Shown here piece after piece: positions 10,101-18,905 of a stretch of 64,000 bases of DNA. Every line of letters begins with the position of its first letter. The stretch's first letter is position 1. The notes under the pieces were generated by a model. It searched no databases. It saw only the letters and a program-made list of their open reading frames with translations, and was not told where the DNA came from. Source of the DNA: Lachnospiraceae bacterium (GTDB lineage Bacteria; Bacillota; Clostridia; Lachnospirales; Lachnospiraceae). Both the position numbers and the translations under genes were made by a program. Location: the NCBI GenBank assembly GCA_017553035.1, contig JAFZNE010000092.1, positions 52,460 through 116,459 of the forward strand, in the 5' to 3' direction.

Positions 10101-10555
10101 CGCAATTGTGACCTGTTCCCGGTCATTGACATCATTTTACGGATCTTGTCTTCATCAACAGAATACTGATAAAACTCGGCTATCACCGATTTCATCTGGT
10201 CTATGAAGCCCTGTCTGTGGATCTTCCCTGCAAATACCCCAAGTTCATCGGCATGATCAAGCGCTACTTTTTTAACGATCATCGACTTGCCGGTATCCTC
10301 GAGGATGACCGGAGGCTCGTATCCGGTTTCCTCAAATACTCTGTGAGCGAGTCTCGGAAAACTCAGGACATCGATGTTCATGATACCGTGGTTCGGGCTT
10401 TTCTCGATCATCTCCCGCTGTGTATGGAGCGTAAACTGTTCGGGAACAACATACAGATAGTTCCGTGATCTGTTCTTTCCGGCTTCCGATATCACGCGTT
10501 CAAGGAGCTTATAAGACTTTCCCGTTCCCGACGGTCCCAAAACCAAATGCAGCAT
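7172..10555 (-). CDS. addB: AddAB helicase-nuclease subunit B
   Basis: This 1127-residue protein is AddB. An N-terminal Walker A (GPSGTGKS, residues 7-14) is followed by a degenerate helicase-like body that in Bacillus reads the Chi site. The C-terminal nuclease carries DYKSGKKQ. The four cysteines of the iron-sulfur staple are present: one near residue 769 (YAECAYSHFLRYG) and three in a CxxCxxxxxC cluster near residues 1082-1091. Length and architecture are normal. GGAGG lies 6 bases before the ATG. It lies between uvrC and addA, so transcription probably reads uvrC-addB-addA-methyltransferase. Confidence 0.96.
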   Translation of the reverse strand: MLHLVLGPSGTGKSYKLLERVISEAGKNRSRNYLYVVPEQFTLHTQREMIEKSPNHGIMNIDVLSFPRLAHRVFEETGYEPPVILEDTGKSMIVKKVALDHADELGVFAGKIHRQGFIDQMKSVIAEFYQYSVDEDKIRKMMSMTGNRSQLRSKLADIQLIYHGFQDFIKDRFIMNEELLGLLIEKAPGSKLLRDSVLVFDGFTGFTVIQLRCIEQLLSLASDVYVSLTTGINAASEAETHDSLFELSGITIGKLTRIAEKNGSKVVTEIMEETVPYRFKDSPALAALERNIFRRPVRQCGDHRGINLASCENPTAEVRYIIGKIKELTGAGSGYRYGEIAVITGDLASYEGVISREFTRAGIPYFMDIKKSIIGTEPVELLRSVIMAALNGFDKSDVLRFAKSSLSGFAGDEAAALENYCVAKVSKGTGFWDKEWTKSYRTKYRPDLNRLNDLRKRVVTMLIGPALELEGKITVRERVNILRRIMESLNIEEQLSDRENAGKDSAEPAVRLEALEAGQLYGIIGDVLERIEKLLGDDLISLREFAEILDTGFKEAKLALIPQESDQIVIGDMERTRLGVVKALFFIGVNDGLVPRTQGDQGLLSYADRMLFEENDIELSPVGMRSSYLQEFYLYLNMTRPMKQLTLTYHRMTSDKKPAHRSYIFSEIMKIFPELKIKDVFRNDTEMLVESDRGRHTVAGIVRDRDIDKLSVAERAICAVIAQRSPEEFAMMLKAAFESRSDSSITENNAEGLYGKVLNGSVTMLEKYAECAYSHFLRYGLQLEERTEFKVGAAEMGNIYHKAVELYGRELKRRGIKWHETTPEIREEVMNAALDGAVAEYDEIIGSSRRNQYIRTRAQRVLARTVQVLDHQVRGGSFEPEYFEESFRTADSFMDMVGKIDRIDVSEAGGKKYVRIIDYKSGKKQFDLVRLYNGLQIQLAVYMNRAEKLVRERTGSEPFTSGVYYYNIDDPIINGDRSDNAEAAIISELKLKGPSDEESTSLRASDTGLIDDAGNPVGGYASDIISVKNKVSGGFDSNSDLLTREQFTDAGEYAVGLMRHNAQKILKGKTSINPCADGKINACTYCPYRSVCGFEYRLGYRYRQISGNKGNEDVLWEKMINKEYPAD

Positions 10556-10620
10556 ATGTAACCTCCGTGCCGAGAGTGCAGTACATTTTCAAATTCCCCT
10601 CAGGCTGTATATTATGATGA

Positions 10621-12555
10621 TCATTCCTCGTTCATCTTCATTCCGTCTGCTCTGTCGTTGTTATCTGTACTTCCGCTACTGTCCGTATCATGAAAGAATG
10701 CGTACACCGTCTTTGCAGCCGCCGTATTCATATTTTCACATGCGGCAAGTTCCTCAACGGAAGCATTCCTGATATCTTCGAGTGATGTAAAATGTTTCAT
10801 GAGTGCGCGTCTTCTGGCCGGACCGATCCCCTTGATATCATCAAGGACCGAATGCACCTGTTCCTTCGAACGCAGCGATCTGTGGTATTCTATCGCAAAT
10901 CTGTGTACTTCGTCCTGTATCCTGGTCATGAGCTTGAAATACTCCGAACCGGTATCAACAGGCACTTCGATATTATTGAAATAAATACCCCTGGTCCGAT
11001 GGCTGTCATCCTTAACAAGGCCGCAGACCTTCGGGCCGATGCCAAGCTTTTCAAATACTTCCAGAGCGATATTTACCTGTCCCCTGCCGCCGTCCATCAT
11101 GATCAGGTCAGGGAATTTTGCGAAGCTCGACAGTTCCGTATTATTACCGGAAGCGCTCTTCTCCTCGATCTCTCTTTTTCCGTGTTCGAACCTTCTGGTC
11201 AGGACCTCCGCGAGACTTGCGTAATCATCAGGACCTTTCACCGTTCTGATCCTGAACTTCCTGTAATCACTGCGTTTAGGCTTGCCATTTTCATATACAA
11301 CCATCGATCCGACGGTCTCGAACCCGCTGATATGCGAGATATCATAAGCTTCGATCCTGAAAGGCACATCGATCCCGAGCAGCTGTGCAAGTTCCTCTAC
11401 CGCCCCTGTTGAACGCTTCTGTTCGGATGCGAGCCTTTCGGCATCCTTCTCGAGGATCCTTGCGGCATTATCGCAGGCAAGGCGGATAAGGCCTTCTTTT
11501 GTACCTCTTTTCGGAAACTTCACGCCGATCTTGTATCCGGCCTTCATCGACAGCCATTCCTCGATCAGCTCCGTTTCCGTGATCTCTTCGGAAACCAGTA
11601 TTTCCCTGGGGATAACCGGAACCCCCGCATAAAACTGCTTGACAAATTCATTCAGGATCCCGGCAGGAGTTTCATCCCCGGGTTCGCTCATATAATAATG
11701 CTCGCGCCCGACCATGCGTCCCGAACGTATAAAAAATACCTGAACGACTGCCGAGCCGTTGTCCGCAGCAACACCTATCACATCCCTGTTGCCCTCGTCA
11801 CGTCCGCTCACTCTCTGAACCTGATTCATCTTATCAATATCCGAGAGAATATTTCTGTACTCGATCGCTTTTTCGAACTCTAGTGCATCAGAAGCTTCCT
11901 GCATTTTATTTTCAAGTTCCTTAACGATACTTCTGGTATTTCCGTCCAGGAACTCCAGGATCTTATCGATATTGGTCCGGTAAGTATCCCTGGCGATCTT
12001 TCCTATACAGGGTCCCTCACATTGATGCATATGATAATACAGGCAGGCCTTGTCATCGGGATTTCCTCCGTCCGTCACAGCCTTCCTGCAATAGCGTATC
12101 TTATATATCTTTCTCAGCAGATCGAGCGTATTCCGTGCCGACTCAACGCTTGTATACGGTCCGAAATACCTGCCGCCGTCATTGACATGATGCCTGGTCA
12201 GATAAACCCTCGGGAAATCTTCATTTACCGTCACCTTGATGTAAGGATAGGTTTTATCGTCCATCAGCATGGTGTTGTACTTCGGACGGTTTTCCTTGAT
12301 CAGGTTGCATTCGAGCACCAGCGCCTCAACCTCACTCTCCACTACGATATATTCAAAATGATGGATCAGCGAGATCATCCGCTCGATCTTGGGCGACCTT
12401 AACCGTTTCTGAAAATACTGACGCACACGGTTCTTCAGGCTCACCGCCTTGCCGACATATATTATGGCATCCGAAGCATCATGCATTATATAGACACCCG
12501 GCTTGTCAGGAAGCTTTTTCAGCTCTTCTTTGATATCGAATAAGTCTTCACTCAT
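10621..12555 (-). CDS. uvrC: UvrABC excinuclease subunit C
   Basis: UvrC makes both incisions during nucleotide excision repair. In order, the 644 residues show an N-terminal GIY-YIG nuclease domain (PGVYIMHD and IIYVGKA), a cysteine-containing region, a UVR motif for UvrB binding, an RNase H-like endonuclease domain (AYDISHISG, LIMMDGGRGQ) and a C-terminal helix-hairpin-helix (GIGPARRRALMKHF). I chose the start at 12555 (MSEDLF) because GGAG lies 8 bases upstream; the open frame reaches 12591, but that would overlap the preceding gene and has no ribosome binding site. The acidic Ser/Asp/Asn tail is unusual but probably harmless. Confidence 0.96.
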   Translation of the reverse strand: MSEDLFDIKEELKKLPDKPGVYIMHDASDAIIYVGKAVSLKNRVRQYFQKRLRSPKIERMISLIHHFEYIVVESEVEALVLECNLIKENRPKYNTMLMDDKTYPYIKVTVNEDFPRVYLTRHHVNDGGRYFGPYTSVESARNTLDLLRKIYKIRYCRKAVTDGGNPDDKACLYYHMHQCEGPCIGKIARDTYRTNIDKILEFLDGNTRSIVKELENKMQEASDALEFEKAIEYRNILSDIDKMNQVQRVSGRDEGNRDVIGVAADNGSAVVQVFFIRSGRMVGREHYYMSEPGDETPAGILNEFVKQFYAGVPVIPREILVSEEITETELIEEWLSMKAGYKIGVKFPKRGTKEGLIRLACDNAARILEKDAERLASEQKRSTGAVEELAQLLGIDVPFRIEAYDISHISGFETVGSMVVYENGKPKRSDYRKFRIRTVKGPDDYASLAEVLTRRFEHGKREIEEKSASGNNTELSSFAKFPDLIMMDGGRGQVNIALEVFEKLGIGPKVCGLVKDDSHRTRGIYFNNIEVPVDTGSEYFKLMTRIQDEVHRFAIEYHRSLRSKEQVHSVLDDIKGIGPARRRALMKHFTSLEDIRNASVEELAACENMNTAAAKTVYAFFHDTDSSGSTDNNDRADGMKMNEE

Positions 12556-12587
12556 ATTAATTCTCCATGCTGAAACCCATTGACCGT

Positions 12588-12818
12588 TCATTCATCAAAC
12601 TCAACATCTACGAAGAAACCTCTCGGGTCCTGACGAATATCCCTCACAACGCCTTTTGTTGACTTTATACGGTTGGCAAGTGTATAATTGCCCGACATCG
12701 CAAGCGAAGGCACTATCGTATAATAATAAAATGCTTCCGTGCTCTTCTCTATAATCTCCACTTCGTCGCCGGTGTTGAGCAACCCGTGTCTTTCCATCTT
12801 GAATTCTTCCGTACGCAT
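12588..12818 (-). CDS. Small protein of unknown function upstream of uvrC
   Basis: This 76-residue protein has AGGAG 6 bases before its ATG and ends 32 bases before uvrC, so it is probably translated from the same message. The sequence is hydrophilic, with predicted beta strands around GDEVEIIEKS and KGVVRDIRQDPRGFFVDVEFDE. This resembles a small SH3-like or KOW-like barrel. There is no signal peptide, cysteine pair or catalytic signature. I do not recognise the family. The good ribosome binding site and reading frame make it a real gene. Confidence 0.65.
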   Translation of the reverse strand: MRTEEFKMERHGLLNTGDEVEIIEKSTEAFYYYTIVPSLAMSGNYTLANRIKSTKGVVRDIRQDPRGFFVDVEFDE

Positions 12819-12865
12819 AATTACTCCTTTCGCCTGTGTTCAGCTGCCCGCGTCAGCCTTCTCTG

Positions 12866-12992
12866 CCTTCCCCTTGGGGGGGGAAGGTGCCTTGAGCATT
12901 TATATGCTCAAGGCGGATGAGGTGTATAAATACATCCTCTGACTTCTGCCTTACCTCAAACGAGCAGGAGGGGGAAATTCCGCTCCTGCTCG
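12866..12992. repeat. Cluster of tandem hairpins
   Basis: Four palindromes lie in a row: CCTTCCCC/GGGGAAGG (12866-12886), a perfect 10-base arm pair CCTTGAGCAT/ATGCTCAAGG (12890-12913), an imperfect GAGGTGTA/TACATCCTC (about 12919-12940), and a perfect 10-base pair CGAGCAGGAG/CTCCTGCTCG (12961-12992). They fill the gap between ftsH and the small gene before uvrC. The AAGGTG...GGATGAGG context resembles short palindromic repeats dispersed in Clostridia genomes. The last hairpin may also end ftsH transcription, although no strong T-run follows. Confidence 0.6.
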
Positions 12993-13013
12993 CTCAGTTT
13001 AAATATTTATTTG

Positions 13014-15017
13014 TCAGATCTCCTCTTTCGGAGCGGTTTCCCGATCCAATTCCGCTTCCGCAGCGGGAGTAACACTGTTTGTGCCAGCTGCATCATCGCT
13101 CATTATGACCGTTTTTTCACCGCTTACGGTCTCATCTTCACTCGTTACGGCTGCATCATCGCTCTGAGGTTTGTTCCTCTCTGCGATCGCCTCATCATAG
13201 AGTTCCATGAACTGTTTGCCGGTGATGGTTTCTTTCTCGCTCAGATATGTCGCAACCTTATCAAGAATATCCCTGTTTCCGGAAAGAAGTTCTTTGGCCT
13301 TGTCATAGCACTCTTTCAGGAGTTCCATTACCTCGCGGTCGATCTCACTTGAAGTCTCTTCACCGCAATTCATAACGGCACGTCCGTCAAGATAACGGTT
13401 CTGTATGGATTCAAGCCCGATTGCCCCGAATTTTTTCGACATACCGTACTGGGTTATCATCGCGCGTGCGATCGACGTGGCTTTCTCAATATCATTCGAA
13501 GCACCTGTAGTGATCGAACCAAATACAAGTTCCTCAGCCGCACGCCCGCCATACAAAGTCACAAGCCTTGCCTTGAGGCCTTCTTCCGATTCCAGATACT
13601 TTTCTTCTTCGGGAACCTGCATTACGTAACCGAGCGATCCCATTGTACGGGGTACTATGGTGATCTTCTGTACAGGTTCTGCCTTCTTCTCCAACGCGGT
13701 AATAAGTGCATGTCCGGTCTCGTGATATGCCACGATCTTCTTTTCTTCGGGACTGAGTACCCTGTCCTTCTTCTCTTTTCCGGCTATGACCACTTCAACC
13801 GATTCCATCAGATCGGCCTGTGTAACCGCTGTCCTGCCCTGTTTAACGGCAAGGATCGCCGCTTCATTTATGATATTCGCCAGATCCGAGCCGACCGCAC
13901 CGCTGGTTGCAAGTCCGATCTCTTCAAGATCTACCGATTCGTCCATAAATACATTCTTGGCGTGAACCTTAAGGACTTCGATCCTTCCCTTAAGGTCGGG
14001 TTTGTCGACGATAATGCGCCTGTCGAAACGGCCCGGGCGCAGCAGTGCCTTGTCCAGAACATCGGGACGGTTGGTCGCCGCAAGGATCACGATACCCTTT
14101 GAAGTATCGAAACCGTCCATTTCGGCAAGCAGCTGATTCAGGGTCTGTTCACGCTCATCGTTGCCTCCGAGCTGATTATCACGGCTCTTACCGATCGCAT
14201 CGATCTCATCTATGAAAATGATGCAGGGTGCCTGAGCCTGTGCCTGCTTGAACAGGTCACGTACTCTTGATGCACCGACGCCGACGAACATTTCTACGAA
14301 ATCCGAACCTGCCAGCGAGAAGAACGGAACATGTGCTTCTCCGGCCACAGCCTTGGCAAGCAGGGTTTTACCGGTTCCGGGAGGTCCTACGAGCAGTGCA
14401 CCCTTGGGTAGTTTCGCACCGATCTTCTGGTATTTGCCCGGATTGTGAAGGAAATCAACCAGCTCTCTGATCGAATCCTTAGCTTCTTCCTGTCCCGCAA
14501 CATCCTTAAAAGTCACTCCGGTTTCCTTTTCGACATAGACCTTCGCATTGGAACGGCCTACGCCCATGATCCCGCCGGAACTTTTCGATATCGATCTGAA
14601 AAGGAAATACATCAGAACGTAGATCAGTATAAACGGCAGGATATATACCAGTAAGATGTCGAAGATCGTTGTGCTCCTGTCAACAACCTGTGCACGGAAA
14701 GGAATTCCCGCCTCATACAGCTTATCCTTGAGATCCTCATCGGCCACAACGCCGGTATAATAAGTCATTCCCTGATATGTGGTATTCTTCTTGGGAATGA
14801 TCACTATCCTGTCAGCCTGTATTTCTACTTCATCTATGTTCCCGGCTGCGATCATGTCCAAAAAGCGGTTATAGTCGATCTCTTCGGTCTTGGCGGCCGA
14901 TATCTGCCTTGACAGATAGCTGAAGATCATTACTGCGATCAGCGCCCCGATAAGGCATATGAGAAACATCCGCTTGTTGGAATTCTTCTCGGGTTCTTTT
15001 TTGTTATTTTCATCCAT
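13014..15017 (-). CDS. ftsH: ATP-dependent zinc metalloprotease FtsH
   Basis: This 667-residue membrane protease degrades misfolded membrane proteins and selected regulators. Two membrane helices (about 17-35 and 119-140) flank an extracytoplasmic domain. The AAA+ module has Walker A GPPGTGKT (211-218) and Walker B IIFIDEID (266-273), the second region of homology carries RPGRFDR, and the zinc site is HETGH (432-436). The C-terminus extends about 60 residues past the protease domain as an acidic, Ala/Thr-rich tail, a common feature of Clostridia FtsH. It follows nadE with a gap of 48 bases. Confidence 0.97.
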   Translation of the reverse strand: MDENNKKEPEKNSNKRMFLICLIGALIAVMIFSYLSRQISAAKTEEIDYNRFLDMIAAGNIDEVEIQADRIVIIPKKNTTYQGMTYYTGVVADEDLKDKLYEAGIPFRAQVVDRSTTIFDILLVYILPFILIYVLMYFLFRSISKSSGGIMGVGRSNAKVYVEKETGVTFKDVAGQEEAKDSIRELVDFLHNPGKYQKIGAKLPKGALLVGPPGTGKTLLAKAVAGEAHVPFFSLAGSDFVEMFVGVGASRVRDLFKQAQAQAPCIIFIDEIDAIGKSRDNQLGGNDEREQTLNQLLAEMDGFDTSKGIVILAATNRPDVLDKALLRPGRFDRRIIVDKPDLKGRIEVLKVHAKNVFMDESVDLEEIGLATSGAVGSDLANIINEAAILAVKQGRTAVTQADLMESVEVVIAGKEKKDRVLSPEEKKIVAYHETGHALITALEKKAEPVQKITIVPRTMGSLGYVMQVPEEEKYLESEEGLKARLVTLYGGRAAEELVFGSITTGASNDIEKATSIARAMITQYGMSKKFGAIGLESIQNRYLDGRAVMNCGEETSSEIDREVMELLKECYDKAKELLSGNRDILDKVATYLSEKETITGKQFMELYDEAIAERNKPQSDDAAVTSEDETVSGEKTVIMSDDAAGTNSVTPAAEAELDRETAPKEEI

Positions 15018-15065
15018 CGATTTATATACTCCTCAAAAAACTTCCTCTTCCTTCTTATAAACCGC

Positions 15066-17036
15066 TCATGTATTCCCCAGTTCTTCAAGCTGGGCCATCC
15101 ACGCCGTTCCCCGGATGTCGCTGGGCATTCTCCAGTCACCTCTCGGTGAAAGTGCAACCGAACCGGTCTTGGGGCCGTCGGGCAGACATGAACGCTTGAA
15201 CTGGTTGGCAAAGAAGCGCTTGTACAGCTGTTTCTGCCATTTAAGTATCGTAGCGTCATCAAACCTGCCTTTGAAGGCTTCTTTGGCCATGCGGTAGATC
15301 TTTGCAGGCTCGAATCCGTAACGGATCATATAGAAAATAAAGAAATCATGCAGTTCGTAAGGTCCCACGATATCTTCTGTGATCTGGCTGGTCAGCCCGT
15401 CGATGCTCGGAAGCAGTTCGGGCGAAACAGGGGTTCCAATAATGTCAAGCAATGTTGCTTTCAGTTTTTCATTGTCCGACTCTTCGGCAAAGAATGCAAC
15501 AAGGGCTCTTACCAGTGTCTTCGGAACGGAAGCGTTAACACCGTACATCGACATATGGTCGCCGTTATATGTTGCAAATCCCAGAGCAAGCTCCGACAGA
15601 TCTCCGGTACCGATCACGATACCACCTTTTAAGTTGGCCATATCCATCAGGATCTGGGTACGTTCTCTGGCCTGGGCATTTTCAAAGGTAACATCCGCGG
15701 TCACTCCGTCATGTCCGATATCTGAGAGATGCCCGTTTACCGCGTCTTTGATATTGATCTCGATCAGCTTGATCCCGAGTTCTTCTATCAGGACTTCCGC
15801 ATTCGACCTTGTTCTTACCGAGGTTCCGAAGCAGGGCATCGTAACAGCTGAAATTCCCGACATATCAAGGTTCAGGAGTTTAAAAGCTTCTACCGTTACC
15901 AGGACCGCAAGCGTAGAATCAAGTCCACCCGATATTCCGATTATCGCCTGCTTGCAATTAATAGCCTTCAGTCTTGCCGCAAGCCCGTTGGCCTGTATCT
16001 TTATAACTTCACGGAACTGTTCTTTTCTCTGGTTCTCATCTTCCGGAATAAACGGATTCATTGCGAACTTACGCGTAAGAACTGTTTCGGGAAGAACTAT
16101 TTCCGATCTGCCCTCTGCTTTGCCCTTCTCGATATATGCCGCCACAGAACCGAATGAGAACTCAACCCTCTCATATCCGTCAAGATGCGAACTGTATGAA
16201 GTCATACGCCTTCTTTCGTTCACAAGTCTGCATACATCTATTTCTGAAACCGTCAGCCCGTCCGAGAACATGGCTGATTCTTCGAGAAGCGCTCCGTTCT
16301 CGGCTATCAGGTTGTGACCGGAGAAACACAGATCCGTTGTTGATTCGCCTTCTCCCGCATCCGCATACAGATAACCGCAGATCAGTCTTGCGCTCTGCTG
16401 GCTCACCAACGCCCTTCTGTAGGCGCGCTTGCCTGCCAGTTCGTCGCTTGCCGACGGATTCAGGATCAGCGTCGCGCCGGCAACACACAGCGCTCCGCTC
16501 GGAGGCTGCGGCATCCACAGATCCTCGCATATCTCGATACCGATCTTCAGATACGGTATTTCTTTATTTTCAAAAATGATATTCATCCCGAACGGGATCA
16601 TCTCGTCGCCGAGCTTGATATATCTGACATCATGCGTTCCGCGCATAAAATGTCTCGACTCATAATATTCGCCGTAGCACGGCAGAAAATGCTTGGGTAC
16701 GATCCCGAGCACATGTCCGTCGCTTATCGCGGCGGCACTGATATAAAGTTTCGAATTGACCTGTATCGGAAGGCTCACAACCGTAAAAACATCAAGTCCT
16801 TTGGTTGCTCCCGCGATCTCAAGCAGGGCTTCTTTTGCTCCGTTCAGGACAATATCCTGAAGGACCAGATCACCTATAGTATAGCCTGTTATGCACATTT
16901 CGGGAAAGCACAGGACCTTGATACCCTTTTCCTGCGCCTCCTGTATCATGTTGATTATTGTCTTGGCATTTGCCCCACAGTCACCGAGTTTGATCACCGG
17001 TGTCGCAGCTGCAACCTTGATGAATCCGTCTTTCAT
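15066..17036 (-). CDS. nadE: Glutamine-dependent NAD+ synthetase
   Basis: This 656-residue two-domain enzyme converts deamido-NAD to NAD using ATP and ammonia from glutamine. The N-terminal half is a nitrilase-type glutaminase with the Glu-Lys-Cys elements (PEMCITGY near residue 45; GIEICEDLW with the catalytic Cys). The C-terminal half is the synthetase, with the PP-loop SGGLDSTL. I chose the start at 17036 (MKDGFIK) because AAAGGA lies about 7 bases upstream; an ATG 15 bases earlier lacks a ribosome binding site. It begins about 70 bases after the 6S-like RNA terminator and may also be reached by readthrough. Confidence 0.95.
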   Translation of the reverse strand: MKDGFIKVAAATPVIKLGDCGANAKTIINMIQEAQEKGIKVLCFPEMCITGYTIGDLVLQDIVLNGAKEALLEIAGATKGLDVFTVVSLPIQVNSKLYISAAAISDGHVLGIVPKHFLPCYGEYYESRHFMRGTHDVRYIKLGDEMIPFGMNIIFENKEIPYLKIGIEICEDLWMPQPPSGALCVAGATLILNPSASDELAGKRAYRRALVSQQSARLICGYLYADAGEGESTTDLCFSGHNLIAENGALLEESAMFSDGLTVSEIDVCRLVNERRRMTSYSSHLDGYERVEFSFGSVAAYIEKGKAEGRSEIVLPETVLTRKFAMNPFIPEDENQRKEQFREVIKIQANGLAARLKAINCKQAIIGISGGLDSTLAVLVTVEAFKLLNLDMSGISAVTMPCFGTSVRTRSNAEVLIEELGIKLIEINIKDAVNGHLSDIGHDGVTADVTFENAQARERTQILMDMANLKGGIVIGTGDLSELALGFATYNGDHMSMYGVNASVPKTLVRALVAFFAEESDNEKLKATLLDIIGTPVSPELLPSIDGLTSQITEDIVGPYELHDFFIFYMIRYGFEPAKIYRMAKEAFKGRFDDATILKWQKQLYKRFFANQFKRSCLPDGPKTGSVALSPRGDWRMPSDIRGTAWMAQLEELGNT

Positions 17037-17104
17037 GCCTTTTCCTTTCATTGGTCTGTTTTATGAATAAACACCTGCAGTCAAGTATAACATACTCATG
17101 AGCA

Positions 17105-17348
17105 AAATAAAAGAGGCCGAAGTAAATCGACCTCTAAATGTGTACCCAAAGTGCCGCCTCGCTTTTTGAGTCCTAGCAAATCTGCCAGGTGGGTGCCCTC
17201 ATATGAGCTTCTGCCTTCCACTGGCTAATAAATTAGGAGGCCTGACATAGACTCATGGATATTGGATTCCCTTTAAAATGATGTAGGTTCAAAAACACGA
17301 GGTTATCGCACACCCCAGGATAATACCGTTATCTGTTCTCTATTTCAT
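17105..17348 (-). ncRNA. ssrS: 6S-like RNA
   Basis: This untranslated stretch has a promoter (TTGCTA, 17 bases, TACAAT on the minus strand, the latter the complement of 17355-17360) and ends in a strong terminator. The two ends of the transcript can pair: the 5' portion has TATCCTGGGGTGTGC and the 3' portion GCGGCACTTTGGGTA. This gives the terminal stem typical of 6S RNA, with a central region containing TGAACCTACA and an AAAGGGAAT segment. 6S RNA mimics an open promoter and sequesters sigma-A RNA polymerase in stationary phase. The assignment rests on structure and on memory of Clostridia 6S sequences; it could be another small RNA. Ends are approximate. Confidence 0.7.
17113..17134 (-). terminator. 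Terminator of the 6S-like RNA
   Basis: The arms GAGGCCGA (17113-17120) and TCGACCTC (17127-17134) pair around a 6-base loop. On the minus strand the stem is followed by TTTTATTTT. Confidence 0.8.
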
Positions 17349-17429
17349 GTAAACATTGTACTATATTATCTAAAAAATAGCAAGCTTTTTTGTAAATTTT
17401 CTAAATAATTTACATTTATGACATATTTT

Positions 17430-18905
17430 TCAGTCTTCGTGAACTTCTAACACCTCATCAAACGTAAATATGAACTCTGTCCCTTCACCCTGCTTACTCT
17501 TTACATCGATCGTACCGTCATGTTTCAGTGCGATATATTTGGCGATCGACAGCCCGAGGCCCGTTCCCTTGGCGTTCATACGGAGCTTGGACTTGTAGAA
17601 TTTCTCGAAGATGAAAGGAAGTTCCTCTTCGGAAATACCGATTCCCTGATCCTTGATCGAAACACTTACCTTTCCTTCAGGACCCGATTCAATGCTGACA
17701 TTGATCGTAGAGCCTTCAGGAGAGAATTTCACGGCATTGTCGAAAATGACCATGAACATCTGGTTAAGGCGGTCATAATCACCCATGATCAGATAAATAT
17801 CCTTGTCATGCTTGATCCTGATCTTGATGTTCTTCTGGTTGCTTATAGCCGATGCATTTCTGATTATCTCTATAAATATATCCACGAGATTGATGGGTTC
17901 CTTCTCGATCTGGAAGCTGGGATTCTGCATCTTGGAAAGCGTCAGCAGATCGGCTACGAGTCTTTCCATTGTTCCGCATTCGCGAAGGATCCGTTCATAA
18001 TACTGGGCGATCTTCTCGCTGTCCGTTACAACACCGTCATTCAGGCACTCACAGGTTGCTCGTACCACAGAAATAGGCGTTCTCAGCTCATGTGAGACAT
18101 TTGCGAAGAAATCCAGTCTCATCTGTTCGAGGTTCGCCCGCTCGACTTCATTCTCGAGCAGCTTGTCCGAAAGTACATCTATGCTCCGGGCCATTTCACC
18201 GATCTCATCGGTCCTGTCGATCCCGGTCTTGCATTCATAATTGCCGTTGGCCATATCCCTTGCCATCGCCTGCATCTGGCGGATGGGATCGGTTATACGT
18301 TTGGCGAGCATCGCAGCGATCAGTCCCGAAACTCCGAGCGCCAGCAGCGAACTGATCAATATCAGCCTTATACTGCCCCTTCTCGTTTCGTCCAGCTGTT
18401 CCATGGTCCTGACAAGCACTATACATCCGCAGATATCGCGATTGTTGAGCGAAACCGGCTTGCTGACCGCCATTACGGTCATTCCGTGAATGGGGCTGTA
18501 GAACAATGCCGAAGCTGTCTTGCCCGAAAATGCCGAATCGACTATTTCCTTGAACTCTTCCTGCTGTTCATAGGTATTGTCGTTCATATTTGCGTATTCC
18601 GCGGGGATCGGCTGTTCGGAATCGGGATTGGAAAGCACCCACAATTCGGTCGTTTCAAGCTCACCGAACATCGCCAGATATTCCATTGAATCTTCATAAT
18701 TGGAATCGATCAGGTAATTCTTAAAGCGGACCGCGATATGCTGTGCCATTCGGGTCAGCGAGGTTTCGTTGTATTCTCTGGTCGCATTCTGGTTAAGGCG
18801 CACAAAAATAACTCCCAGCACGATCGCAAATACCAGCATCAGCATCGCAAATGTGCCGAAAACACGGAAAAAAATGTTGTTAATCCTTTTGCGCATCCGG
18901 ATCAT
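17430..18905 (-). CDS. Membrane sensor histidine kinase
   Basis: This 491-residue kinase has a first membrane helix at about residues 12-34, an extracytoplasmic sensor domain to about residue 165 and a second helix at about 180-200. HAMP, HisKA (phospho-acceptor in SHELRTPIS) and a GHKL ATPase (NAVKFSPEG, DQGIGIS, GTGLGLSIAKY) follow; all catalytic boxes are intact. Its ATG overlaps the stop of the upstream response regulator gene (ATGA), so the two are translationally coupled. The overall plan resembles PhoR/WalK-type kinases, but no PAS domain is seen. The signal is unknown. Confidence 0.93.
   Translation of the reverse strand: MIRMRKRINNIFFRVFGTFAMLMLVFAIVLGVIFVRLNQNATREYNETSLTRMAQHIAVRFKNYLIDSNYEDSMEYLAMFGELETTELWVLSNPDSEQPIPAEYANMNDNTYEQQEEFKEIVDSAFSGKTASALFYSPIHGMTVMAVSKPVSLNNRDICGCIVLVRTMEQLDETRRGSIRLILISSLLALGVSGLIAAMLAKRITDPIRQMQAMARDMANGNYECKTGIDRTDEIGEMARSIDVLSDKLLENEVERANLEQMRLDFFANVSHELRTPISVVRATCECLNDGVVTDSEKIAQYYERILRECGTMERLVADLLTLSKMQNPSFQIEKEPINLVDIFIEIIRNASAISNQKNIKIRIKHDKDIYLIMGDYDRLNQMFMVIFDNAVKFSPEGSTINVSIESGPEGKVSVSIKDQGIGISEEELPFIFEKFYKSKLRMNAKGTGLGLSIAKYIALKHDGTIDVKSKQGEGTEFIFTFDEVLEVHED

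Noticed and set aside
12961-12992. Confident terminator of ftsH
   Set aside because: The stem is perfect, but the base run after it on the minus strand is only TTTGAGG, so it is listed only as part of the hairpin cluster.
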